Shown here one piece after another: positions 17,437 through 25,215 of a stretch of 35,589 nucleotides of DNA. The notes below the pieces were generated by a model. The model did not search any database. It saw nothing but the letters and a program-made list of their open reading frames with translations, and was not told where the DNA came from. The DNA lies in contig JAACDM010000110.1 of the NCBI GenBank assembly GCA_009936795.1, positions 1-35,589 on the forward strand, written 5' to 3'. This stretch comes from Verrucomicrobiaceae bacterium (lineage in GTDB: Bacteria; Verrucomicrobiota; Verrucomicrobiia; Verrucomicrobiales; DEV007). Position 1 is the first letter of the stretch, and each line of letters starts with the position of its first letter. A program made the position numbers and the translations under genes.

Positions 17437-18096
17437 ATGCGTAGGCTCTCTTTCCACTGCCTCTGCCTGATTGCACTGGGGTTGGCTTGTGGGGTTGGCT
17501 TATGGGGAAGCGGCCGGGCTCTTCACCTGAAGAGCAGCGCTCCCAGCGTTGTCCCAGGATCTAGATCTGCGTCACTGCTGAGCTCCCGCATGCCGAACAG
17601 GCTGCATTCCACGCCTGCTGAAATTCAGAATCTCGGGGACGCACTATCAAAGCCTGTTGAGCCACGTCCTTCTAAAGACCTCACGCAGTAAATAGCAATG
17701 AATCCCAAGGCGACGGCAACACTATGGGGTCGAAACTCGACACCAAATCACGGCCCACTACTCCGTTCTATCAGGGCACAGTGGTCACACGATGAACCTG
17801 CTGAAGCCAACGAATGGCTCGCCCATCACAAGAACATCCCTCACCTCAGCAGAGCCATTCAGGGAATCGTTCCTACACTAGCACACGCCGAACCGGAAAA
17901 AGCTATCCAATAGATACAACGTCTTCGAGATCCGTCGATCCTCACCCAGACCTGGGCTGCTCACGGCTTCCAACCCTATCAACAACTCGCCAAACTCACC
18001 GGCGTTTACGTTTTGAATGACCAGGAGGCAGCCGATGCGCGCAACAGCCTTCGTTTGAATGGCCAATAAGTCACCTTCGATAAGGTCGTTGAGTAG
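17437..18096 (+). pseudogene. membrane-anchored short-repeat protein, three in-frame stops
   Basis: A 220-codon frame from ATG 17437 to TAG 18094 broken by TAA 17689, TAG 17911 and TAA 18067, with no frameshift. It starts MRRLSFHCLCLIALGLACGV, a signal or anchor helix, then a Ser/Pro-rich linker. The body reads LLRSIRAQWSHDEPAEANEW, then LSRAIQGIVPTLAHAEPEKA and, after the TAG where Trp would fit the repeat, IQRLRDPSILTQTWAAHGF. The pattern W-x(3)-D/E-P-x-x-A-x-x-W is the helical repeat of a family common in Verrucomicrobiota whose function is unknown. It is transcribed away from the PhoD operon and followed 4 bp later by a second decayed protein of the same type. Confidence 0.65.
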
Positions 18097-18100
18097 CATC

Positions 18101-18777
18101 ATGACCAAACGCGCGCTCGTTTACATTGTCTACCCCGTTGGCATTGTCTTGACTTGGGGTCATTGCGCCTCATCTACACCCCGCTCGGCTCCAGAATTAC
18201 ACCGATCCCCCCCCCCCCGAATCGCCTTTCAGTGGCAACCTTACCCGAATCAAAACCGAGGAAACTGATCCGATCGTTCAAGCAAGTCTCTCACAACTCG
18301 CCAAGTCAGCAGAAGACTATTTGGACGACCTATCAATCTAACAGATAATCCCTCAGCCCTTGTTTAGGGCAATTCTCTGAGCCGCAGAAGACAATCCCCT
18401 GGGAGTGGGACAAACTCCCTCCCCTCGACCTGCTTGACTACCTCAGTCCTGCCAAAGACGCTTACCTTACGATCAAACAAATCATCCAAGCCTGGACGGA
18501 GAGATCTCACCAAGAAGCCTCCGAAGGGGTGGATTCCCGTTCCGATCATCCGTATCACGGAGCGGCGATCGTGGGCATGGCAGAGAGCATTCTAAGAGAA
18601 GCCCCCGAAGCCGCGCTGCTCTGGGCAGCCGAGGTGACCGCTAAAGATGAACATGTTGATCTCGTCGCCAATACCTCTCGAGTAATCGATCAAACTACCC
18701 CATCAAAAGCAGAAGCCATGCTGATTGAATTCCGACTCGATGACTCTCAAAAAACGGCGATTCGAGAAAGCTGGTAA
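18101..18777 (+). pseudogene. second short-repeat protein, frameshifted at a poly-C tract
   Basis: ATG 18101 opens MTKRALVYIVYPVGIVLTWG, an export-like N terminus, and reaches a run of 12 C. In the present phase it ends at TGA 18266. With 11 (or 8, or 14) C the frame would continue PESPFSGNLTRIKTEETDPI and SLSQLAKSAEDYLDDLSI to a TAA at 18339-18341. A further shift is needed to enter the last long frame, which reads WEWDKLPPLDLLDYL, IIQAWTERSHQEASEGV and AESILREAPEAALLWAAEV and ends at TAA 18775. These are again W-x-x-x-D/S-x-x-x-A helical repeats. The gene is decayed: one shift at the poly-C tract, a stop, and a second shift. The region 18778-18957 continues open without recognisable repeats. 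Confidence 0.58.
18207..18218 (+). repeat. homopolymer of 12 C within a decayed gene
   Basis: Twelve consecutive C bases follow ACCGAT. The tract is located 106 bp after ATG 18101. Removing one base restores the reading frame for 41 more codons. Such tracts are hot spots for slippage in replication and for sequencing error. Confidence 0.9.
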
Positions 18778-18957
18778 CACCTGAATGCAGGGCAATCATC
18801 GATCTCAGATGATATCTGGGCCCATTTCCGTTCGACCGCAAACCTTCGAGCCAAGGGCCTTCCTTCACTGAGCTGTGGCCAGCCAATGAAAAGACCAATC
18901 GTAAACGCTTCCTGCGAACGGACGGCTACCGGGCCAGGCTCATTCACTAACTCGGAC

Positions 18958-20466
18958 CTACTTCACCGGTGCTTTCGGAGCTTGCGGCCATGGCGTCTTA
19001 CCAGGCGCCCATTCTTGTGGTTGCTTAGCTCGGATTGCTTTCACATGCTTCACTAACCAGGCCGCAGGCTCCTTGTTCTCATCGATGCCATAGATGTAGG
19101 GCAATGGCGGGTCCATAAGGAGGGGCTTGTCACCCAGTGGTGGCCGTTGGTTGCCGACTTCCTCCAACCGAGCCTTGAGCTTGGCCACGACGTCAGGATG
19201 CTTCGCAGCAATGTCCTCCTTCTCGCTCGGATCGTTGACCACATTGTAGAGCAGATCCCCCATGAGCTTGAAATCGCCACTACGAATGGTCGGGGTTCGC
19301 ACACTGCCACTAACCTCAAAAATGATCTCTGTCCGTGGGCTCGACTTTCCATTGAAGATCATCTCCGACATGTCGTGAGCGTCCAGCGGGTGATCTTGCT
19401 TGAGGCTGCCTCCCGCAAGTTCAACAAAGGTCGCAAACCAATCGGAGACAAACATCATACCATCCACACTCGAACCAGGCTTGGTCTTCCCAGGCCAACG
19501 CATGACACAAGGCACGCGCACACCACCTTCGAAAGTCGTATTCTTGGCACCTCGATAGGGTTTGCTCATCTCTTCTAGCACCGGCCCGTTATCGTTCGTG
19601 AAGATCACCAACGTGTTCTCCTTCAAGCCCTGCTTATCGATCGCACTGACAATACGGCCAACGGCATCATCCATGCATTTGAGCATCGCGCTGCGCACAT
19701 CAAGCCCCGTATAACGCGGCGGCTTATTCAGCGGTCCGTGCACGGCATTGAATGGCACGTAGAGAAAGAACGGCTTGTCCTTCGTCTGCTTGGCAATCAC
19801 CCGCTCCGCTTCCGCGGCAAAGAGATCGGTGGCATAACCTTCTTCTTGCAATGGTTTCTCATTGCGATGCCAATCGTAGACCGCAAAGCGAGCAGGCGCG
19901 TTGTGCTCAATGGTATACGTATTGTAATCGATCCCCCAGGCATAGTGCCCGTACTGGTGCATGAAACCACGCTGCATCGGCAAGTGCTCTTTCAACCACT
20001 CACCAAGATGCCATTTCCCAACGAGCGCGGTGAAGTAACCGGCTTCTTTTAATGCGTCGCCTATCGTCCGTTCACCAGCATCCAATCCGTGGATCCGCCG
20101 CGTTGGTTCTCCTCGCTCATTGTGCGCTAGCGTAAGACCGAGCTTCGCCAAGTAACTCGGCTTTCCAAAGTCTTCAGTCCGCCAGTCCATCCACGAGCGA
20201 AAGGCATACCGTCCCGTCATGAACGCAGCACGAGTCGGTGAGCACACGGAGTGCGTGTAAAACTGCGTTAGTTTAGTCCCTTCAGTGGCCAGTTTGTCAA
20301 TGTGAGGTGTGATGTCAGGCCCACCGCCATTGAAGCCAGGTTGCGCCCACCCCATGTCATCCGCCATCATAAACACGATGTTAGGACGGCTCGCAGCAAT
20401 GCCTTGCGCATGCAGACAGCCCAGCAAGGAAATAAGCAGAAGAGCAGTAGCGATTATTCGGACCAT
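18958..20466 (-). CDS. secreted arylsulfatase-type sulfatase
   Basis: A complete 502-residue formylglycine sulfatase. The signal peptide is MVRIIATALLLISLLGCLHA; the LLGC could be a weak lipobox, so lipoprotein anchoring is possible. Metal-binding Asp residues are in NIVFMMADDMGW (36-37), and the consensus nucleophile motif C-S-P-T-R is at 75-79, followed by AAFMTGRY. Further hallmarks are TALVGKWHLGEW, IFTNDNGP and the C-terminal FKLMGDLLYNVVNDPSEKED. It resembles arylsulfatase A/B-type enzymes that desulfate glycans; the substrate is not predictable. Unlike the sulfatase at 516-2399 it has the full CxPxR motif and no HEAT tail. It follows the UbiA gene by 52 bp on the same strand, so it may be read through from the ebo-type genes, though function does not link them. 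Confidence 0.95.
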   Translation of the reverse strand: MVRIIATALLLISLLGCLHAQGIAASRPNIVFMMADDMGWAQPGFNGGGPDITPHIDKLATEGTKLTQFYTHSVCSPTRAAFMTGRYAFRSWMDWRTEDFGKPSYLAKLGLTLAHNERGEPTRRIHGLDAGERTIGDALKEAGYFTALVGKWHLGEWLKEHLPMQRGFMHQYGHYAWGIDYNTYTIEHNAPARFAVYDWHRNEKPLQEEGYATDLFAAEAERVIAKQTKDKPFFLYVPFNAVHGPLNKPPRYTGLDVRSAMLKCMDDAVGRIVSAIDKQGLKENTLVIFTNDNGPVLEEMSKPYRGAKNTTFEGGVRVPCVMRWPGKTKPGSSVDGMMFVSDWFATFVELAGGSLKQDHPLDAHDMSEMIFNGKSSPRTEIIFEVSGSVRTPTIRSGDFKLMGDLLYNVVNDPSEKEDIAAKHPDVVAKLKARLEEVGNQRPPLGDKPLLMDPPLPYIYGIDENKEPAAWLVKHVKAIRAKQPQEWAPGKTPWPQAPKAPVK

Positions 20467-20518
20467 AGAAATCTCTTAGCGCTTCAACAAAGAGCAGGCC
20501 AGCCGAATCTCGACAGTT

Positions 20519-21379
20519 TCAAGTAGCGGGAACCATACGCTGGAAGAACAGCGCCATGAAAAAAACTGCCACACCCAGCATTGCAGGAACCGCTCCAAAT
20601 TCCGCAAGAAACATGGCATCAGCCAAAGCAATCGTGGCCAGCATCAAAGCGACTGATTTCCCAATCCGGGCTGAGTCTTCTCCCTGCTTGAGCAGTCGCA
20701 AGCTCATCGAGACTGCCCCGAGAAAGAGCCCGCAGGCTGACGCAAGTGGCCACGAGAAACCTGACACCCCAAGCCAAACTGCTCCGCAAAGAGGCAAGGC
20801 CAACAGGCCTAGCGGCCAACGTATCACAGACTGGGAACGACTCTCTCCTCTCGCCGTGAAACTTAAACCAACAATGTAAGCGAACAACGTCACTGCATGA
20901 ATCCAAACCGGCCAAGCGATGCCCGAGGCGACACATGATGCCGCTACCAAACTCAGAAAGAACCGGCACCCTCCCATAACAAACACAGAGCCTGCCCACT
21001 CCTTGTGGCGATAGTCATAAAGCACGATAGCGACGATGAGACAGGCGAGGAAGATCCAAGAGCCCTGCGCACCTACCAGAATGGCAGCGATTCCCCCAAC
21101 AAAGTAGAGCAAGCAACCCACACCCACCGTCCTCCGCGAAAGCACACCAGAAGGAATCGGGCGTTCTTTCCGAAATTCGCGATCGAAGGCGACATCAAAG
21201 AAATCATTGAGAGTCGTCCCCCCCACGTAGAGCAAACTCGCCCCCGCCAACATCCAGCCGAGAGCCGCACTCCAAGTAAAGGCCCCGCCTGACAACAGCC
21301 AAGCCACAAACACATTGGTCCACACGGTGGGAAGGTTCGATACCCGACCGAGAATCAACCAGGCACGCAACGCCTTCAT
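20519..21379 (-). CDS. eboC: UbiA-family prenyltransferase, EboC-like
   Basis: A 286-residue integral membrane protein with about eight to nine hydrophobic helices. The first Asp-rich motif is NDFFDVAFDRE (58-68), which binds the Mg-diphosphate of the prenyl donor, followed by RPIPSG. The second conserved site is around YDYRHKE (121-127), where the usual Asp-rich motif is reduced. It transfers an isoprenoid to an acceptor in the membrane. The neighbour 176 bp upstream is eboE, and EboC of the ebo operon is a UbiA prenyltransferase, so eboC is the most likely identity; the acceptor is unknown. The other expected ebo genes (eboA, TatD-like eboB, dehydroquinate-synthase-like eboD) are not in the window. 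An alternative is a quinone or chlorophyll-type prenyltransferase, less likely given context. Confidence 0.82.
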   Translation of the reverse strand: MKALRAWLILGRVSNLPTVWTNVFVAWLLSGGAFTWSAALGWMLAGASLLYVGGTTLNDFFDVAFDREFRKERPIPSGVLSRRTVGVGCLLYFVGGIAAILVGAQGSWIFLACLIVAIVLYDYRHKEWAGSVFVMGGCRFFLSLVAASCVASGIAWPVWIHAVTLFAYIVGLSFTARGESRSQSVIRWPLGLLALPLCGAVWLGVSGFSWPLASACGLFLGAVSMSLRLLKQGEDSARIGKSVALMLATIALADAMFLAEFGAVPAMLGVAVFFMALFFQRMVPAT

Positions 21380-21414
21380 GACAACTCCACGGTGTTAGAA
21401 CTCAACGTAAGGAA

Positions 21415-21435
21415 GCTTGGGCAGCTTGCCCAAGC
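21415..21435 (-). terminator. 9-bp hairpin between eboE and the UbiA gene
   Basis: GCTTGGGCA and TGCCCAAGC form a perfect 9-bp stem with a GCT loop, 36 bp upstream of the UbiA ATG on the transcribed strand. The bases after it (TTCCTTACG) are only weakly T-rich. It could be a leaky terminator or attenuator reducing expression of the UbiA gene and sulfatase relative to eboE. The remaining 120 bp of this intergenic stretch show no coding signal. Confidence 0.42.
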
Positions 21436-21555
21436 CCTGGCCAGGAAGACCCCTCGGCGAGAATTCACGCTTATCCGTACCCGCATCATCTGCCTTGGAG
21501 CCCCCTATGATTCGCTACCGACTGGCTACTCATCAGAATCAAAAAGTAGTCAGTT

Positions 21556-22725
21556 TTAAGCTAGCTCACGCAGTTTCAGCTGATTCAAGCACCAATCATA
21601 CTCTTTAACTAACTGATCGACGACTTCACCTTGCCGCAGTTCTGGTGGAAGCACTTCCCAGGTATAGGTCTCCATTTCCAGGTGCTGACAACGTGAGGGC
21701 TGCTGACCTAACCAATCTAGCGTGGCTTCCATTTGATCTGCCGTGCTCAGAAGGCCCTCAGTAGGATCATGGTGAAGCGGAATATGAAAGTGAACGCGCC
21801 ATTCCTCGCCAGGATCATCCGACGTCGCGGCCCAATCCAAAGCCGGCCCAAGGTCAGAGAACCGATGGAGAGTCCCGTCTGCCTGACGAACAATCGTCTG
21901 GTGCAGGTAAATATCTTCCTGAAACGCACGTAACTGATCTAGCAAAGCCGTCGTTGGTTTGAGTCGAAGCGCCGAACTCAGATGAATCTTACTCATCCGG
22001 ATACCCGCCTTCTCAATTCGCCCTAAGGCTTCGGAAGCTTCCTCGAACTCCACGGCCAGATGACAACAATCATAATTGATCCCCAACCTTCGGCGCAGAA
22101 CACTCTCGTCGTCGGGAAAGTCCGCAAACGTCTCCAAGAGAAAGGCAACGGTCTCTTCGCTCGTCTCCAACGTGCACAGTGGCTCCGGTTCGATGCCAAG
22201 ATGGAGGTCTCTTCCAGTCCGCTCGCTGACCTCAGCAATGTAAAGCCCGACCTCGCGGTAGTGTTTCCTCATCAACTGGCGGTCCGCTTCTTCAATCCCA
22301 AAGTCTTTGAAGGAAGCAGGCGACGTACTCACACTAGCAGCCACGCCGTCTGGCACCAACCGCGCTAAGAGGTCAAAGAGCTTCTTCGTGTAATTAACCC
22401 GCTCCCGCGTTGTCCAATCAGGCCGATATACCTGCTCCTTCACCTTGCCACCATGAAACTTCCCGTAAGGAAATCCGTTCACCGTGAAGACATAACACTG
22501 ATGTTCTTCCAACCAATCTTGGAATGCCTGCAGAGTCCCAGGTTCACTCAACTCTTCTGCCGCGACTGCACTCAATCGCAACCCAATGGCATAGGGCGCG
22601 TCTGGACACACAGCTGCCTTGACCCGCAACGTGTGCGCTTTGAGGCCAGCAAAGGTTTCCGCCCAGTTCTCGCCCCGGTGGATATTGGTGCAGTAGGCTA
22701 GATGAAGGTCGTGCTGAAGACGCAT
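21556..22725 (-). CDS. eboE: metabolite traffic protein EboE
   Basis: A 389-residue cytoplasmic TIM-barrel protein of the xylose-isomerase-like type. The N terminus reads HLAYCTNIHRGENWAE, the YCTN-x-H-x-GE signature of EboE. Probable metal and substrate residues follow: GIEPEPLC (Glu 179, Glu 181), NYDCCHLAVEFE (Asp 219, His 222), SKIHLSSAL (Lys 246, His 248), HFHIPLHHD (313-320) and EMETYTWEVLP (350-360). The ebo operon has been tied to export of secondary-metabolite precursors in cyanobacteria (scytonemin) and occurs in symbionts and other bacteria; the reaction of EboE is unknown. Here it is first in line with the UbiA gene. Start ATG 22725 is preceded by AGGTAGG at a short distance. No damage is visible. 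Confidence 0.85.
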   Translation of the reverse strand: MRLQHDLHLAYCTNIHRGENWAETFAGLKAHTLRVKAAVCPDAPYAIGLRLSAVAAEELSEPGTLQAFQDWLEEHQCYVFTVNGFPYGKFHGGKVKEQVYRPDWTTRERVNYTKKLFDLLARLVPDGVAASVSTSPASFKDFGIEEADRQLMRKHYREVGLYIAEVSERTGRDLHLGIEPEPLCTLETSEETVAFLLETFADFPDDESVLRRRLGINYDCCHLAVEFEEASEALGRIEKAGIRMSKIHLSSALRLKPTTALLDQLRAFQEDIYLHQTIVRQADGTLHRFSDLGPALDWAATSDDPGEEWRVHFHIPLHHDPTEGLLSTADQMEATLDWLGQQPSRCQHLEMETYTWEVLPPELRQGEVVDQLVKEYDWCLNQLKLRELA

Positions 22726-22776
22726 AAGACCTACCTAGGACGTCTCCCCTCCGCCGCCAAGGGAAATTCTCAGCGC

Positions 22777-23034
22777 CTATGAAGACAGCTCCCATCTAAC
22801 CGTTACAAGCACATCCATCCACTTACTAGTCGTCACCTGGACGTCAAGAGGCCCCAGCTTCTGGCACCTTCGCTCTGCTTTGCTCCCGCCTTTGCCGTCT
22901 GCCCCCTTCACGTCTCCTTGTTCCGTCAAGGCCTGGTGGCCCCTCAGCTGACGCCTATAATTGTCGGTCGCCGTTACAAGAACGCGGGTGACAGCTTCCG
23001 TCGCATCCACGATATGGGCTTCTAGCGATGCCTC
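22777..23034 (-). pseudogene. unidentified small frame next to the sigma-factor relic
   Basis: After a TAA at 23035-23037 the frame reads EASLEAHIVDATEAVTRVLV, then a charged linker with QGDVKGADGKGG and finally KLGPLDVQVTTSKWMDVLV, ending at TAG 22777. The same frame before the TAA reads GETSFEAK, which fits the following sequence and suggests the TAA is a nonsense codon in a longer former gene. The only start codon is a GTG at 23010. Regular alternation suggests it once coded for protein, but I do not recognise the family. Its 5' end overlaps the sigma-factor relic in another frame. Confidence 0.35.
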
Positions 23035-23850
23035 TTACTTCGCCTCAAAACTCGTTTCACCAGCACAATGTTCTTACTTTCACTCAAACCCGCATTGAAG
23101 CTGATTGAATCAACATCCTCAACAATTTGACGCCCATCATGCCGCCATACAAGCCCCCCGGCTGCAACCACTACTAGAACGTCAGCGATCACGATCACCT
23201 GCTTCCCCCAATCCCCAGAAACGACGTTGAGCCAGTAACCATCGAGGGCTGACATTTCGACAAGATACGAGCAAAAAGCGCGGGCAATGGGGGTGGCACC
23301 CATTGCCTCGCTAACAAATCAGCATGCAATGCCATCGAACTCGTGATTCCCATTGCGGCCAGCTCCTTTCGCAGCCGTTCCAGGGCACGCGAGACACGCT
23401 TCTGTGCTGTATCTTCGCTGATCGAACGAGTTTCGTCTATAGTCCGAATACTCAGCTGTTCGAAAAAGCGAGTGATGACCAAATCTCTATCAGACGCTGA
23501 CAATCCTAACAGCAATCTTGGTAGAATGTCCGAAAGTCCATCTGCATTAGCATCTGTTTCGTCCATGGCAGTGGTAGCATAATTTGTCTCTCCTTTGGCC
23601 CTTCTCCGTTCACTTCGTGCCAATCTCGACGCCGGGTGAAAGGCATGACGATAAAGCCAAGCGTGCAATGAGGAATATCCTTCGCTAGTGTCGGCGCCTT
23701 CTCTGCAAGGCCCCTTAAGACAAGCTGTGCGGCATCTTCTTCCAGTTGCTGATCGCCTCCCAAACACGTAAGAGCCGCCGCCATCACCACTGGGAGATAT
23801 CGATCCAGTAAAAGACGAAACTGGGCAAGAAGGTCGGCTGCTTCGGACAT
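23022..23850 (-). pseudogene. ECF-type sigma factor with C-terminal membrane segment, frameshifted
   Basis: The first frame, from ATG 23850 (MSEAADLLAQF), encodes sigma region 2: AALTCLGGDQQLEEDAAQLV and LRGLAEKAPTLAKDI. Near 23670 the coding moves to another frame with AWLYRHAFHPASRLARSERR, then sigma region 4: LSASDRDLVITRFFEQLSIR and SISEDTAQKRVSRALERLRK. Near 23230 it shifts again to a frame encoding VIVIADVLVVVAAGGLVWRH, the membrane helix typical of this verrucomicrobial sigma-factor group, ending at TAG 23022. The two frameshifts, one between regions 2 and 4, abolish function. Its former regulon is unknown; such sigma factors often precede a membrane or secreted partner, which may be the remnant downstream. 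Confidence 0.72.
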
Positions 23851-24030
23851 GGCGGGCAAGACGTGATCTACTAGAAGATCCCCGCTCAAATCTAGAATCA
23901 GACACCTTTCCTACCAGGACACTTGGGATGATCAGAAGGTCAGCCATTTGGCCAGCACCCATAATCTATAAATCAACGCATCATTTTTATTGCTATCACG
24001 GTATTTAGAATAGATCGTTGGCCACAAACG

Positions 24031-25200
24031 ATGCCGAAGAAAGACAAGCTCGCTCTCTACATCTTCATTGACGCTCTCGGTTGGGAAGTCATCAAAGAGC
24101 GCCCCTTTCTTAACGATTTGGCGAGGACGAAGGAACCGCTCGGCACCATCTTTGGTTACAGTTCATCCTGTGATCCCAGCATCCTCACAGGCAAGCTTCC
24201 GCAGGAGCACGAGCACTTCTCCTTCTTCCGCTACAACCCCAAGGATTCCCCGTTCGCGATCTGCAAATGGCTCGATTTCCTTCCTAAATCGCTCACCAGA
24301 CGGGGTCGAGTGCGCCAGCTCATGAGCCGCTTCATAGGCAAATTTTACGGCATCACGGGTTACTTTCAGATCTACAACATGCCGTTCAAGCATCTATCGC
24401 TATTCGATCACACGGAGAAACGAGATATTTATAAGCCTGGAGGAATCAATAGCGGCGCCTCCATCATCTTTGAATACCTCGAAGCGCGCGGTATCCCCTT
24501 TCATGCCTCAAATTGGCGTTTGCCCGAGATTCAAAGGATCGAGGCTCTCGAAGCGGATCTTCCCAAACGGGAGATCGAGTTTGCCTACCTCTTCCTGGGA
24601 GATATTGACGCAGTCATGCACGAGCACGGCACCCAGGGGCCTGAAGTTGACTCCAGTGTCTCCTGGTATGACAAGCGCTTGCGGCAAACACTCGACCTCG
24701 TTAATCAGAACTATGACGACGTGGAATTCTATGTCTTCTCGGACCACGGCATGACAAACACGATCGACAATTGTGATCTTATCAGCCGAATTAATGCGCT
24801 TGGTTTCACGTTCGGGAAGGACTACGCGGCCGTTTACGATTCCACCATGGCACGTTTCTGGTTCTTCAACGAAAACGCCCGCAAGTCCATTGCGGAAGCA
24901 TTGGGAGAAGAGCCACGTGGCAAGATTCTTGATCAAGCCACACTCGCCGACTACGGTTGCGACTTCAAAGACGACCTCTATGGCGAGCTCTTCTTCTTGC
25001 TAGACCCAGGTGTTCTACTCTGCCCCAGCTTCATGGGAGAAACAACTCTCAAAGGCATGCACGGATTCGATCCGTACGACAAAGACTCACTGGCATCGCT
25101 GACTAGCAATCAGAAGTTGGCTGATCCTCCCAAGCGCCTTGAAGAAATGTATGACCTGATGAAGGCTTCAGCCGATCGCCTCCGGCCTGAAACTTCCTAG
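24031..25200 (+). CDS. alkaline-phosphatase-superfamily (NPP-like) phosphodiesterase
   Basis: A 389-residue protein without signal peptide or membrane helix. Superfamily residues are visible: Asp 14 in LYIFIDALGWEV, a nucleophile region SSSCDPSILTGKLP (44-57, candidate Ser 50), GDIDAVMHEHG with Asp 191 and His 197, FSDHGM with Asp 238 and His 239, and KGMHGFDP with His 344. This is the two-metal arrangement of nucleotide pyrophosphatases and phosphodiesterases. It probably cleaves phosphodiesters of a nucleotide-sugar, lipid-linked or phosphoglycerol type in the cytoplasm. The ebo operon contains an NPP-family protein (EboF), but the nucleophile region here differs from what I remember of EboF and the gene lies on the opposite strand, so I do not use that name. 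It converges on the matrixin-like gene, 15 bp between stops. Confidence 0.85.
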   Translation: MPKKDKLALYIFIDALGWEVIKERPFLNDLARTKEPLGTIFGYSSSCDPSILTGKLPQEHEHFSFFRYNPKDSPFAICKWLDFLPKSLTRRGRVRQLMSRFIGKFYGITGYFQIYNMPFKHLSLFDHTEKRDIYKPGGINSGASIIFEYLEARGIPFHASNWRLPEIQRIEALEADLPKREIEFAYLFLGDIDAVMHEHGTQGPEVDSSVSWYDKRLRQTLDLVNQNYDDVEFYVFSDHGMTNTIDNCDLISRINALGFTFGKDYAAVYDSTMARFWFFNENARKSIAEALGEEPRGKILDQATLADYGCDFKDDLYGELFFLLDPGVLLCPSFMGETTLKGMHGFDPYDKDSLASLTSNQKLADPPKRLEEMYDLMKASADRLRPETS

Positions 25201-25215
25201 ACCGTCTCGGGAAGG

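Noticed and set aside
24031-25200. Naming the NPP-like gene eboF
   Set aside because: The active-site region does not resemble the EboF sequence as I remember it, and the gene is on the opposite strand 1.3 kb away, separated by a sigma-factor relic.
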